Assembly (NCBI GenBank): GCA_029204225.1
Contig: CM055102.1
Span: forward strand, 22,470,160-22,534,159
Reading direction: 5' to 3'
Source: Diphasiastrum complanatum
Taxonomy: Eukaryota; Streptophyta; Lycopodiopsida; Lycopodiales; Lycopodiaceae
DNA length: 64,000 nucleotides
In this document: one piece after another, positions 1 to 10,055 of the stretch
Numbering within the stretch: position 1 is the first letter of the stretch
Layout: every line of letters begins with the position of its first letter
Notes under the pieces: generated by a model
Database searches by the model: none
The model's input: only the letters and a program-made list of their open reading frames with translations
What the model was told of the DNA's origin: nothing
Made by a program: the position numbers and the translations under genes

Positions 1-231
1 ATGCAAAAATAAAACATAGGAAAGCATAGAAAATTGCTTAAAAACATCGAATAAGATGCAATAGTTCTAATTACTGTAAAATTAGACTAGTTATAGGGGC
101 ATGCACACCCTCCAAAGCTATGCCAATAAAAACATACAGCTGGCCACTACTTGGACAAAAATTAATTACAAATTTACATGTCCGCTAAAGTGACCAAAAA
201 AAATCTCTTTGTGGGATTGAAATAAATCCAA

Positions 232-1652
232 ATTCAAACCATAGAACCCACGGTTCCCAGAACTGTGGGGTCTGGGAACCGTGGAAAGAACCGTACCACG
301 GTTCCTTGAACCGTGATACGGTTCATCTAAATAATAAATTAATTACTTATTTAATGAATTTCCCCCCCAAAACCCCTCAATGCTCATTTTTGTCCCTCAT
401 TTCACATTTTTTGTTGTAGAGGTTGAGAGAGAGGGTGCTTTGGTTTGAGAGAGAGAGCTGCTCAGATTGATGAGAGAGAAGAGGGCAGGGTAGTGAGACC
501 GTAGCGGCCTCTGTAGAGAGATAAAAAAGATTAGGGTTTAGTTGTAGGTTCGCTTTTTCTGCTGCCAGCCACATTCCACCACCTGCACCTGCACGTCGCC
601 TCCCTGGGCCACCTCGTCATGTTACACCGGCTTTTGCAACTGGTGTACAGCCTCGGCCTCATCTTACAGCAGCTGCACCATGGCCTACTGCCATGCCAGA
701 GGGTTCCACTCATAGACCCCTTCTCCCACCAGGTTACTATCCACGAGGAACTGTCCCTGCCCGGCCTGCAGTACAGCCGTATTCACACTCCGCCTACATT
801 CAAGGTGCTTGCATCTCGTGCCACACCCATTCCTGCATCAGCGGCACCTCCTACTACATCTGCTTCCACAGCACCAGCTCGGAGGCGTCCAGGAAGGCCT
901 CCAGGATCTGGCAGGCCAGAGAGGCAGAGGTTCTAGCCAGACAGTGGCACGTAGACAGAGAGGAAGGCCGTGTGGCTCTGGCAGAGGTGCATCTCGCATC
1001 ACTTTGTCAGGGACACAGATTGAGGAAGAGGTTTTACATGACTTCAGTCAGGCTGTGACAGAGGAGGATGAGTTAGATGATTTTGATGATCCGGATGCCC
1101 CACAGGCATCTTGAGGACATGTTGTAGATGTTGTCATGTTGTTCATTTTTGTTCCATCACACTGTATGTTTTTGAGGTCAGACCCCAGTCGTATGTGGCG
1201 GGCTCTATATAATGAGATTGTATACATAGCATCTCACTTGTTTTCCAAATGGATGGCCAATTGATGTGCGTTGTGTACACTGATGAAATGGTTTACTATG
1301 ATAGCCTCCCCCTCTCTCTGTCTTCCCTATCTCTTAACAATTTGGGTATTTTTTCAACTTTTTTGGCCTTTTTTTTGCCTTTTTTTTGGGCTGTTTCTGG
1401 GGGTGGGTAGTTTTTAAAAAAAAAAGGCCAATAAATAATTTGAAGTAAATAATCTTTTTCTGGAATTTTTTTGGCATTTTTTTAGCATCTTTATGTGCTA
1501 TTTTTGAGGGTGGGACAAAAAAATTAATTATTTAATTACCTGTACGGTTCACCACGGTTCCAGGTAAAAATTCCTGAGAACCGTACGGTTCACTGTACGG
1601 TTCTCAAGACCGTGGTGAACCGTACACTGTTCATTATTTCTATGATTCAAAC
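232..1652. mobile_element. hAT-like non-autonomous DNA transposon with 8-bp target duplication
   Basis: The sequence ATTCAAAC at 232-239 is repeated exactly at 1645-1652, flanking a 1405-bp element (240-1644). The left end reads CATAGAACC and the reverse complement of the right end reads CATAGAAATAATG, so the terminal inverted repeat is short (7 bp exact). Both ends carry dense subterminal repeats built on ACGGTTC and its complement (about 248-322 on the left, 1543-1628 on the right). An 8-bp duplication, a short TIR starting with CA and clustered subterminal motifs are the usual layout of hAT elements; a Mutator-like element is the main alternative. No transposase is visible, so it would need one supplied in trans. 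The middle holds a broken coding remnant (556-1114). Confidence 0.75.
556..1114 (+). pseudogene. Proline-rich, AT-hook, acidic-tail protein remnant inside the hAT-like element
   Basis: Three overlapping plus-strand frames read as one broken protein. A proline-rich stretch from about 570 (containing PPPAPARRLPGPPRH) runs to about 800. A frame change then leads to APARRRPGRPPGSGRPERQR at about 876-933, and a second change to RRQRGRPCGSGRGASR followed by an acidic tail (EEDELDDFDDPD) ending in TGA at 1112-1114. The GRPxGSGR cores match AT-hook motifs, which bind the minor groove of AT-rich DNA. At least two frameshifts make it non-functional. It may be a fragment of a host gene captured by the transposon or the decayed tail of a transposon protein. 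I cannot name a family; GC content is clearly higher than in the flanks. Confidence 0.5.
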
Positions 1653-1719
1653 ATTTAGTTTGAGAAGTCAATGATTAATAATGTGCTATCTGGGTTTGAC
1701 CCAGTGTTGATGGAGAAGC

Positions 1720-2212
1720 AAATATAAATAAAACGCAAAGCAGGGACTCTAATAGTTCAATAGGAATTCCTAATCATATGCCTTGATGTAGCGTTAAAAC
1801 TAGAAACCATCTGTGAAAGAAGTTATAAAATAAACATTACACAAGGAACAAAATGGTGAGTCTGCCTACAAAAAATATTCAAAGGAAAAACTCTAAAACA
1901 AATTTCTGTTGACCAACCACACAACAAGCTCAAAGTAATTTAGCACTTGATTATGCTACAAGGTAACCACCTTACAATGTTGAATGAACCATGAACTCAA
2001 AAGGCCCCACAAATTATAAGGAGCTACGTAGAGAAAAGGGAAAGGTGGCAAAGGATAGATATCAGAATGCCAAAGCTATTCGCCATTAATCCACAACAAA
2101 AAGATATGAAATTAGATCATTTGTCCATACATACATTGATGTTGAAAAACTTATCCTACTATGTTTAACTTGATGTCGGAATGTGATTTGACAGCAAAAG
2201 ATGATTGGGAGT
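1720..2212. repeat. Segmental duplication, copy D1
   Basis: About 490 bp closely matching 2934-3440 (D2) in the same orientation; both contain CATATGCCTT, GTTAAAACTAGAAACCATCT and ACACAAGGAACAAAATGG. D1 runs directly into an OBGL 3' fragment at 2213. No convincing coding frame was seen. The layout suggests D is sequence originally downstream of OBGL that was duplicated together with fragments of the gene's tail. Confidence 0.75.
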
Positions 2213-2343
2213 CGATCGTTCCACGAAGAGCACTGATGCCCGCAACAGCAATAGGAGCAGGATAACAGTTTGCAGAATTTTCAGTAACACCGAAAAGCCC
2301 CTCACAATCTGCTTCTAAATTCTGTAGCACTGATCTGTTCCCT
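2213..2343 (-). pseudogene. OBGL C-terminal fragment P1
   Basis: Matches OBGL at about 10187-10317. It encodes a diverged version of residues 471-512, including LQNLEADCEGLFGVTENSAN and the G5-like GISALRG, then loses similarity. It starts (minus strand) at GCAAGGGAAC immediately after the sequence that ends fragment P2, so P2 and P1 form a head-to-tail tandem of the OBGL tail. It has no start, no GTPase core and no proper end, and is a pseudogene fragment. Confidence 0.75.
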
Positions 2344-2347
2344 TGCC

Positions 2348-2583
2348 AAAAAAATGCTCTCTTTTTCCTAGGTGCCATTTAAGTCGCCATTGTGGGACCT
2401 TGAAGGATTCAGGCTTTGGATTGCGATTGTGATTGGATGTTTGTGACTGAGGAACAAGCTTTTGTAAGGCAACCCTAATTTCCATCCAGGATACCCAATT
2501 CACAAAGAGCACTGATATCCACAACAGCAATAGGAGGACAACTGTTTGCAGAATTTTCATTAATACCGGGAAGTCCCTCAGGG
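2348..2583 (-). pseudogene. OBGL C-terminal fragment P2 with 3' flank
   Basis: Matches OBGL from about 10022 to 10260. It covers the last codons (VALQKLVPQSQTSNHNRNPK and ESFKVPQWRL), with a base missing at the gene's stop, and then the same A/T-rich 3' flank. Small deletions occur relative to the gene (loss of LELLMET-like codons and of a few bases around 2535). The similarity stops at about 2583. It is a partial tandem copy, not a gene. Confidence 0.75.
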
Positions 2584-2933
2584 AGACAAGCCAAGCTGAA
2601 TTGTACGGAAATGCTGGTATGAAAATCATGTTGAAGCTTGACTAGAGCAATAGTTTGGCCAACATACACCATATTACTACTTCCTATCTTATAAATGACA
2701 TAGATTACTTGGGTCGTATGGAAAGGCATAGAAGTATGCAATTGTTTTTCTCAAAGACATCCGATGTGAATATTTGTATAATGAGTAACTTAATAGGGCC
2801 TCCTCCAGAATTATGGAATATTAAGTACATTTAGACAAAAAATTAAACCTTTCTCTATGATTTATACCATTTCCACCACCAAAACATAGGGGTAAAGGGA
2901 TGGAAGAGCAAATCTCTACAGCATTGATAGGAG
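2584..2933. other. Unassigned intergenic sequence
   Basis: AT-rich sequence between the OBGL fragments and repeat D2. I see no coding signal, TIR or tandem repeat. Confidence 0.5.
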
Positions 2934-3440
2934 ATTTAAATAAAACAAAAAGCAGGGACTGTAATACATAAACAAGAATTACCGATCATATGCCTTAATG
3001 TAGTGTTAAAACTAGAAACCATCTATGAAAGACGTTATAAAAAAACATTACACAAGGAACAAAATGGTTAGTCTACCTACAAAAAATTATTCGAAGGCAA
3101 ACATTACATAAATGAAAAACTTCAAAACAAATTTCGGTTGACCAACCAAACAAAAAGTTCAGAGTGATGTAGCACTTTATTATCCTACAAGGCAACCACC
3201 TTACAATGAACCATGGACTCAAAAGACCCCACAAAGTATACGGAGCTACGTGGAGAACAGGAAAAGGTGACAGGATAGATATCAAAATGCCAAAACTATT
3301 TGCCATTAATCCACAACAAAAAGATATCATCCAAACATGCTTCCATTGGTATGAAATTAGATTGTTTGTCCATACATACATTAATTTTGAAAAACTTATC
3401 CTACTGTGTTTAACTTGATGTCAGAATGCTGAGTCAATCG
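2934..3440. repeat. Segmental duplication, copy D2
   Basis: Second copy of the D repeat (see 1720-2212). Its right end is cut by the copia insertion at 3441; the AATCG at 3436-3440 is duplicated at 9412-9416 on the far side of that element. Confidence 0.75.
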
Positions 3441-4279
3441 TGACAAATTCCAAGGCCTAGCTATGGAGTATCATAACAGCATAGTAAGCACACTATGAAA
3501 GCTTGAAAAAACCAGCTATGGAGTAGAACACAAAAGCGAGAGAGAGAGAGGACTTCAAAGCTCACACAACTTGAATGATTATTCAAATAGTAGGGCGTGG
3601 AAACCCTTCCAAACTTTGGGCTACATTTAGCATGTAATGTATAGAGGTGGTGTCTGTAGGAAATCAAAGTGCCAAGATCCTTCTAACATTCAATCTCCAT
3701 ATACAAGAAGAAGAAAAAGAGGAAGAAGAAGAAGAGGGAGAGGGTTAGGCGCCCTCAAGGAGAGAGAAAGTAGTAGCAATGCTTGAAAGGGAATGAATTA
3801 CAAATGAACAAAGAGTACATATAAATAGGCCTTCCAAGGGCCTAGACTCTTCCAAACTCTAAGTTCTAGAACCTTCCAAGACCCACTACTAATTATAGGG
3901 CACCCCCAAAAGTCAAGATAGGGTCCCTTAACATAATTAGACTTTACTTGGACCCACGAATTACTATTGGACCAAAATTGGGTCCAACTCAACTAAAACT
4001 GACTTAACATGGTCTAAATAATAAACCTAACCCATGGTTACACAAGTCTCGACCTTTTGGGTCAAAGTAACGTATGGGAAACTATCATTATCATTTATTA
4101 CTTCTAACATGTCTTGCTAATTCTAGCTCTAGAACCCACATGGGTCCTCAACCTACTTGTTATTACTTGCCTAATTAGCACAATATGTACATAAAATGTT
4201 TTACCCCCGTGTCTTATGCACAACTTACAAGTTACAAGTATACAAGCCTTAAGGGGCAAAATAGGCATTTATTTCAACA
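3441..4279 (-). repeat. copia-1 3' LTR (839 bp)
   Basis: Starts TGACAAATTCC and ends TTTCAACA on the plus strand; on the element's own strand it starts TGTTGAAAT just after the polypurine tract. It matches the right LTR (about 9043-9411) over both ends but contains 459 bp missing there (between the TGTCT at 3651-3655 and the TGTCT at 4110-4114). No coding signal. Confidence 0.88.
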
Positions 4280-6193
4280 CCCCCCCTCAATGGCTACTTT
4301 GTTCATACCAACACCTAGCATGCTACGAAACTTTTCAAATTTTTCTCTACTAAGTGCCTTGGTAAAGATATCTGCTGCTTGATCGTTGGTATCACAGTAC
4401 TCGAGCTGAATTTCTCCGCTTTGTATCTTCTCTCGTAAGAAGTGCTTATCCACCTCAATATGCTTTGTACGAGCATGGTACACAGGATTTTTGGCAAGCT
4501 GGATGCAACTCTGGCTGTCACACTGAAGAACTGTAGGACCATCCTGTGGAATCTGTGCTTCCCCAAGAAGTCTCCTGAGCCAAATTGCCTCGCAGGTAGT
4601 TTTTGCCGCTGCCCTGTACTCAGCCTCTGTCGATGATAAGGTAACTGTGGGCTATTTCTTGCTGCACCAAGAAATGGCCCCTGAACCAAGGTTGAAAGTG
4701 TAACCTGTGTTCGACTTTCGATCATCCCTATCACCTGCCCAATCCGAATCGGTAAAGCCTCCAAGCTGAAGCTTTTCGTCATCTGTGTACTCAATCCCAT
4801 AGCAGGTTTCCCTTTGACATACCTCAAAACGCTCTTGGCTGCTTTCCAATGTGCTTCAGTTGGAGAACTCATGAACTGGCTTGCTACACCAACCGCATAG
4901 GAAATGTCTGGTCTCATAGTGGTGAGATAAATCAGGCTACCCACAAGCTGCCTATAAAGAGTCCGTCCACAAAAGGAGTGCCATCATCTCTAGATGGCTT
5001 ACTGCTAGTATCAATGGGCGTGGAAACGGTCCTGCATGTTGAACCTGTTCAAGACTTCACATGCATAGTTAGCTTGGGAAATAAACACACAGTTTTCCTT
5101 TTTCCAAACCTCCAAGCTAAGACAATAGTGGATTAAATCCAAATCCTTCATCTCGAACTCATTTGATAAATGAGCCTTCACCTTTTCAATAAGCTGCCCA
5201 TTGTTACCCGTGATGACCAAGTCATCCACATAGAGAATTATCAAAACAATGTTCCCATCTTCCTCCTTCACGAACAGGTTGCAATCCGATTGACTCTTTA
5301 TGAATTGCTCCTTGGCAAAATAGTCGTCAATACGACTATACCAGGCCCTGGGTGCCTGCTTCAAACCATATAAGCCCTTCTTAAGCCTGCATACCATAGT
5401 TTCCTTGCCCTTAGCCTCAAAACCTTGTGGCTGCTCCATGTAGACTTCTTCAGTCAACTATCCATTGATAAAAGCACTCTTCACGTCCTTTTGATGGACC
5501 TCCCAACCAAAAAATGCAGCCAATGCTAAAACCAACCTGATAGGCGTCATCTTAGCTACCGGTGCAAACGTCTCATCATAGTCCAAGCCCTCCTTCTGTG
5601 CATAGCCTTTAGCAACCAGCCTTGCTTTATGCTTTTCAATGCTCCCATCCGATTCGTATTTGGTCCTGTAGACCCACTTATAGCCAATAGGACGCTTCCC
5701 TTTTGGTAACTTCACCAAATCCCATGTATCATTCTTGAGAATGGAGTCGTACTCCTCTTGCATAGCGTGTTGCCATACCTTCTCATCTGCTGCCTCAATG
5801 AATGTATGCAGATCTTGTGAATCCAAAATAGATAAGTGCATAGTTTGTCTCCTGGTATTCATGCGGTTGGGCTTGCCTTTGAGACCTCCTAGCCCCTGGA
5901 TTGCTGCTCTCTCCCTCATCCAATATCAAACCATCCTGCACAGTTTGCCAATACCACTCGGGAAACTTCTTCCTTGCAGTTGGTGACGAAGACGGTGCAT
6001 AGGACTCAACAGATTTGCCCCTTTTCTTCCGCTTCCTAGCCTCCTCGGATTCTTCCTCTTGATCACTCATATGATCATCCTGAGGCTCCCCAATATATGG
6101 ATGTTGATCATCAAGTATTGGCACAAATTCACTTGTACCATCCTCCATCTCAAGTTCCTCTATAGGAGTCGTTTGATCTTCTTCAAAGATCAC
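4274..6193 (-). pseudogene. copia-1 pol: linker, reverse transcriptase and RNase H
   Basis: Minus strand from 6193 downwards: an acidic/basic linker (EEESEEARKRKKRGK), then the RT with WDLVKLPKGKRPIGYKWVYR, KHKARLVAKGYAQKEG and FAPVAKM; a stop at about 5458 just after SAFING; then EEVYMEQPQGF, KGLYGLKQAPRAWY and the catalytic ILYVDD at about 5218-5240. RNase H follows in broken frames: [36 protein letters not shown], and the conserved end YHARTKHIEVDKHFLREK to DIFTKALSREKF. Two or more frameshifts lie between about 4640 and 4860. All core motifs remain recognisable, so the insertion is not ancient, but no functional polyprotein is possible. Confidence 0.92.
4280..4288 (-). promoter_or_regulatory. 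copia-1 polypurine tract
   Basis: GAGGGGGGG on the minus strand directly abuts the TGTTGA start of the 3' LTR, the expected position of the plus-strand primer for reverse transcription. The pol frame reads through it (codons for EGG) and stops at the TGA inside the LTR start. Confidence 0.85.
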
Positions 6194-6199
6194 ATCTCG

Positions 6200-7330
6200 A
6201 TTTATGATCCTCTTCTTGCTAGTAAGATCGTAAAGTCAATAAGCTTTGCTTTCTTCACTGTATCCCAAGAAAATACACTTTGCTGATTTTGCATCCAGCT
6301 TCTTCCTGTTATCCTTGGGAATATGGGCATAGGCCGTACAACCAAACACTTGCAAAGCGCCCACCTTGCGCTTGATGCCGCTAAATGCCTCTTCTGGAGT
6401 CTTGCCTTCCAGAGCTTTTGTTGGACTTCTATTCAACAGAATCACTGTTGTGTGCATTGCCTCGCCCCGAAAAGAGTTGAGCAACCCCTTTGCCTTGAGC
6501 ATGCACCTTGCACACTCCACAATCATAGTTCCATCGAACCGCGATTCAAACCACCTATTGCGGTTCGATAGGGGCCGATTCGAACCGGAAACCGGTTCAA
6601 ACCGATTCAAACCGTTTTTTGGCCCCTCAACCAAAAAAACAAAGAACAAAAAGAAAACGGTTCGAACCGTTTCCCAATTCGAACCTAGCTAGCCGATTCG
6701 AATCGATTCAAATCGGCCGATTCGAATCGGCATGTAACCTTGTCCACAATAGTTTGGTTCTTTCTCTCTGCTACGCCGTTTTGCTGAGGGGTATGAGGAG
6801 CTGTAAGCTGCCCTTTGATCCCATTGGCCTTGCAGAATTCCACAAATTTTGTCTTAATGAACTCTCCACCACCGTCTGACCTGAGCATCTTTATCTTCTT
6901 TCTGAATGTTCTTCTACCAAAGCTTTGAAATGCAGGAAGTACTTGAATGCTTCAGATTTTAACTTCAAGAAAAAATCCAAATCTTGCGCGAGAAGTCATC
7001 AATAAAGGTCATAAAGTAATATGCCCCTCCTGCAGATTTGGTTTGGGTTGGCCCCCACAAATCTCAATGTATCAAGTCAAGTATGTCTGCTGCCCTGGTG
7101 GTGCTCTCCTTGGGAAACTTATGTCTTTGCTGTTTTCCCATAGCGCAAGCCTTGCAAACTGAAGATCTTGGCTTAACAACTGGAAGCCCTTCCACCATAT
7201 GATGTTGGTTCAACACCTGCATGCTTTGGTAGCCAAGATGTCCATACCTCTCATGCCACAATCTATCCACATCACTTCTTGTTGTTGTATAAGCATGCTG
7301 ACTAGGGATAGAAGTGTACAACCTGTATAG
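6200..7330 (-). pseudogene. copia-1 integrase, split by a MITE
   Basis: From 7330 down: the HHCC zinc-binding part (LWHERYGHLGYQ, then VCKACAMGKQQRHKF), a stop just before DLWGPTQTKSAGG, FIDDFS, then LRSDGGGEF and PQQNGVAERKNQTIV. The next codons are separated by the 219-bp MITE (6524-6742). The frame resumes with ECARCMLKAKGL, LLNRSPTKAL, VFGCTAYAHIPK and CIFLGYSEESKAY. DDE residues are visible on the left side of the break. The MITE plus its 8-bp duplication adds 227 bp and shifts the frame. Confidence 0.9.
6516..6750. mobile_element. 219-bp hAT-like MITE inserted in copia-1 integrase
   Basis: TCCACAAT at 6516-6523 is repeated exactly at 6743-6750 around an insert at 6524-6742. The left end reads CATAGTTCCATCG; the reverse complement of the right end reads CAAGGTTACATGCCG, an imperfect TIR. 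The interior is packed with ATTCGAATCG, GGTTCGAACC and GGTTCAAACC blocks that can pair with one another. It shares the CATAG terminus, the 8-bp duplication and GGTTC-rich subterminal repeats with the 1.4-kb element at 240-1644, so they may answer to the same transposase. Confidence 0.85.
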
Positions 7331-7932
7331 ATTATCTTCCTGCAATCCTTTGGCCACAACCTTCATATTATCACTCAAGTCCAACACAAGACAAGAAGTA
7401 GCATCAAATTCTACTTTCATATTTTGTTGAATGATAGCTCCTATTGAAAGAAGATTTTTAGCAAGTCTTGATACATATAAGACATTCTTAATGACTTTGA
7501 CTTCTCCTGATGGATGCTTTACAGGTACTGTGCCCTTTCCCTTGACCTTGTGTGTTGAGTTATCACCTAGGCACACCTCTTGTCCATCACAAATCCCCAC
7601 AAAGGTATCAAACCAATCCCTATGAGGGGTCATGTGCTTTGAAGCACCTGAGTCAATGTACCAGCCACTTGTTGTAGCTTGTGAGGCCAATGCAACAAAG
7701 AATAACTCAGCTTGCCTTATGTCACTCTGCTCCTCTCTTGCAACACTCTCAACAACATTTCCTCCCTGCTTCTTTGTGCCCTTCTTTTGCTCTGCAAGCT
7801 TCTTCCTACACTCAAAAGCAAAGTGTCCATATTTACCACAGTAATTGCAATTCCCCTTCCTTCAAGGTGTGGAAGAAGTATTCGAGGAGGATTGTGCTTT
7901 TGACATCTGCAAGTTCTCCATTCCTTGCTCAA
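7331..7932 (-). pseudogene. copia-1 CCHC knuckle and aspartic protease
   Basis: A retroviral-type zinc knuckle CNYCGKYGHFAFEC (CX2CX4HX4C) is encoded at about 7810-7852. It is followed, after a frame change, by the protease motif GWYIDSGASKHMTPH (about 7620-7665), KNVLYVSRLAKNLLSIG and the pre-integrase segment. The knuckle packages RNA and the protease matures the polyprotein. The frame change between knuckle and protease disables it. Confidence 0.88.
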
Positions 7933-7948
7933 GTGTTTGTGGTGCTCC

Positions 7949-8619
7949 TTATTTCTTGCCTTTACCTTTCTTCTTATCCTTGGCTAGATTTTGCTTCTTC
8001 TTAGAAGCAAAGGCATGCTCCTGGAAATCTTCCCTCTTGGAGAGATTAACTCTCCTCATCTCCTCCTGTAACAAGAGACCATAGACCTCTTCATAGGTAG
8101 GGATCTTCTCTCTCACAGATATCATCATCACAAAGTTCTGATAAGCATATGACAACTATTCAGAACTATTGACACCAAGTCTTTGTCAGCAATAGACTCT
8201 CCAAGCACAGAAAGCTGATATCTAAGATCCTGAATCTTAGTAAGATGATCAGTAATTGTCTCCCCAATCTCCATTCTGAGAGTATACAACTTGTTCTTCA
8301 AGTAGAGAAACCTAGTTTTACTTGTTGTCTCATACAATGCACAAAGAATGTGCCATGCATCCACAGTCCCTTTGGCCGACCTGATTAGAGGAATCACATT
8401 ATCCCTCACTGACATGCTGATGATTTTGTGTGCCTTTTCCCCTCTCTTGATATAGTCCTTGAGTTCAAGTTCAGATGTTGGAACGAGCTCCTCACCTGTC
8501 ACAAGCTTCCAACATTCTTTGTCTTCAAGAATGTTCTTGATCTTGAAATTCCATATGCTAAAGTTAGTGCCATCAAGCCGACTGGCTTCACTCAGCAAGC
8601 TCTCTGCAAGACTAGACAT
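7949..8619 (-). pseudogene. copia-1 gag (UBN2-type capsid)
   Basis: Start chosen at MSSLAESLLSEASRLDGTNF (8619), since copia gag proteins begin just before the LDGTNFSIW motif; an upstream in-frame Met at 8667 exists. Visible conserved segments are WNFKIKNILEDKECWKLVTG, DAWHILCALYETTS, LKNKLYTLRMEIGETI and LRYQLSVLGESIADKDLVSI. A frameshift near 8150 moves into MMISVREKIPTYEEVYGLLL and the basic tail KKKQNLAKDKKKGKGKK. It encodes the particle-forming protein; broken here. Confidence 0.88.
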
Positions 8620-9042
8620 AGCTGGATAGAAATAAAACGCAAAAGGTAAACTGGGGTTTTCACCCAACGAGGGTATGCAGCCACTTGCTCAATAACCCTC
8701 AGCTTCTGGATTTGAAGCTATCCCCCTGTATGGCTATCCTAGCCCTTGTCCAAGATCCACTCTGAACTTTCACTGAAGTCCCCACTATAGAGAGTGCCCT
8801 CCTATAGTCCTGGTTGTCCAAAAAGACTCAAAAAAATTTGTCCCAAATTAGAAACTTTTCGGCTCCCTGTACTCCCGTTGCCAACAGTACTCCAACCATG
8901 CAGATACCAAAGAGATCAGATGCCCCTACAAAGCGTGCTCCCTCCTCAAAGGGAAGCTGCTCTCTAGGAATGGCAAGAATCTAATCAAAACAGGTCCAAG
9001 CTTTCACCACACCACACCACAGGCAACATAACCTAAGGCCTA
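8620..9042 (-). other. copia-1 5' leader
   Basis: Untranslated leader between the 5' LTR and gag. I could not find a clear tRNA-iMet primer-binding site (TGGTATCAGAGC) next to the LTR; the sequence there is diverged. No gene. Confidence 0.5.
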
Positions 9043-9411
9043 GCTATGGAGTATCATAACAGCATAGTAAGCACACTATGAAAGCTTGAAAAAACCAGCT
9101 ATGGAGTAGAACACAAAAGCAAGAGAGAGAGGACTTCAAAGCTCACACAACTTGAATGATTATTCAAAGAGTAGTAGGGCGTGGAAACCCCTCCAAACTT
9201 TGGGCTACATTTAGCATGTAATCTATAGAGGTGGTGTCTTGCTAATTCTAGCTCTAGAACCCACATGGATCCTCAACCTACTTATTACTTGCCTAATTAG
9301 CACAAGTGGGGTGTACTATGTACATAAATGTTTTATCCCCATGTCTTATGCACAACTTACAAGTTACAAGTATACAACCCTTAAGGGGTAAAATAGGCAA
9401 TTATTTCAACA
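9043..9411 (-). repeat. copia-1 5' LTR with internal deletion
   Basis: About 370 bp matching both ends of the 839-bp left LTR. A 459-bp middle segment is missing; the breakpoint lies in TGTCT, which occurs at both borders of the missing segment in the intact LTR (3651 and 4110), pointing to deletion by microhomology. The inner boundary is uncertain by about 20 bp. Confidence 0.82.
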
Positions 9412-10055
9412 AATCGTTCATAATAATGGATGCTAAGTGAACACAAGTCGATACAACCAACATCTTGAAATGGCCAAAAACCAGTGCTCACATATATTCT
9501 CATTTCCAACTTTAGCAATCTTAAGTGAAAAAAGCCATTTCAATCCTCGAAGGAAGGAAATTTGGTCGTCGGAAATGGTTAAAGAATATCCACTGACCAT
9601 AAGTGCATGAGTGATATGCAATTCGAGTCATCGAGAACTAGGATTAGTATGTGCCAAACAAAAGGAGCTAAACGTCATACCTCATAGTGTAATAGTTTGC
9701 TATGGCATTGTGCCAAAGTGGTACATACATTGCAAATTGACAATTTTTAACCCAACTTATGCCAAGCCTGAGAACATATAACCACAGCCCTGGCTACCTG
9801 CACTAGCAGCACATGTAACTGACTCCCCGATTGACATGAATGCCGGCACAGAAGATGGAAACCCTTCTTAAGAAAAACCATACAAGTATTTATACACACT
9901 TTTTTCTAGCGTATGAGGTATTTCTGACAGATTAGAGAAACCCGCCGTGTTTTCAAGAATCGACAGGTAGGAATGTATAGAGTTTACTATTTAGCTCCTT
10001 GCATAGTTGCACTTGTACCTTTCAAAAAAAATGCTCTGTTTTTCCTGGGTGCCAT
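9412..10055. other. OBGL downstream flank
   Basis: Sequence 3' of OBGL up to the copia insertion. It should contain the OBGL 3' UTR; I could not fix a polyadenylation site. The first 35 bp after the stop are also present in fragment P2 at about 2348-2383. Confidence 0.5.

Larger units (their letters stand above)
3441..9411 (-). mobile_element. Ty1/copia retrotransposon (copia-1), nearly full length
   Basis: A 5.97-kb element on the minus strand flanked by the 5-bp target duplication AATCG (3436-3440 and 9412-9416). Termini are TG...CA: minus-strand 5' end TGTTGAAAT at 9411, plus-strand 5' end TGACAAATT at 3441. The internal order gag, CCHC knuckle, DSG protease, integrase, reverse transcriptase, RNase H is diagnostic of copia. 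The integrase carries a MITE, and frameshifts and stops break gag, RT and RNase H, so the element is dead. It sits between OBGL and duplicated sequence originally downstream of OBGL. Confidence 0.93.
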
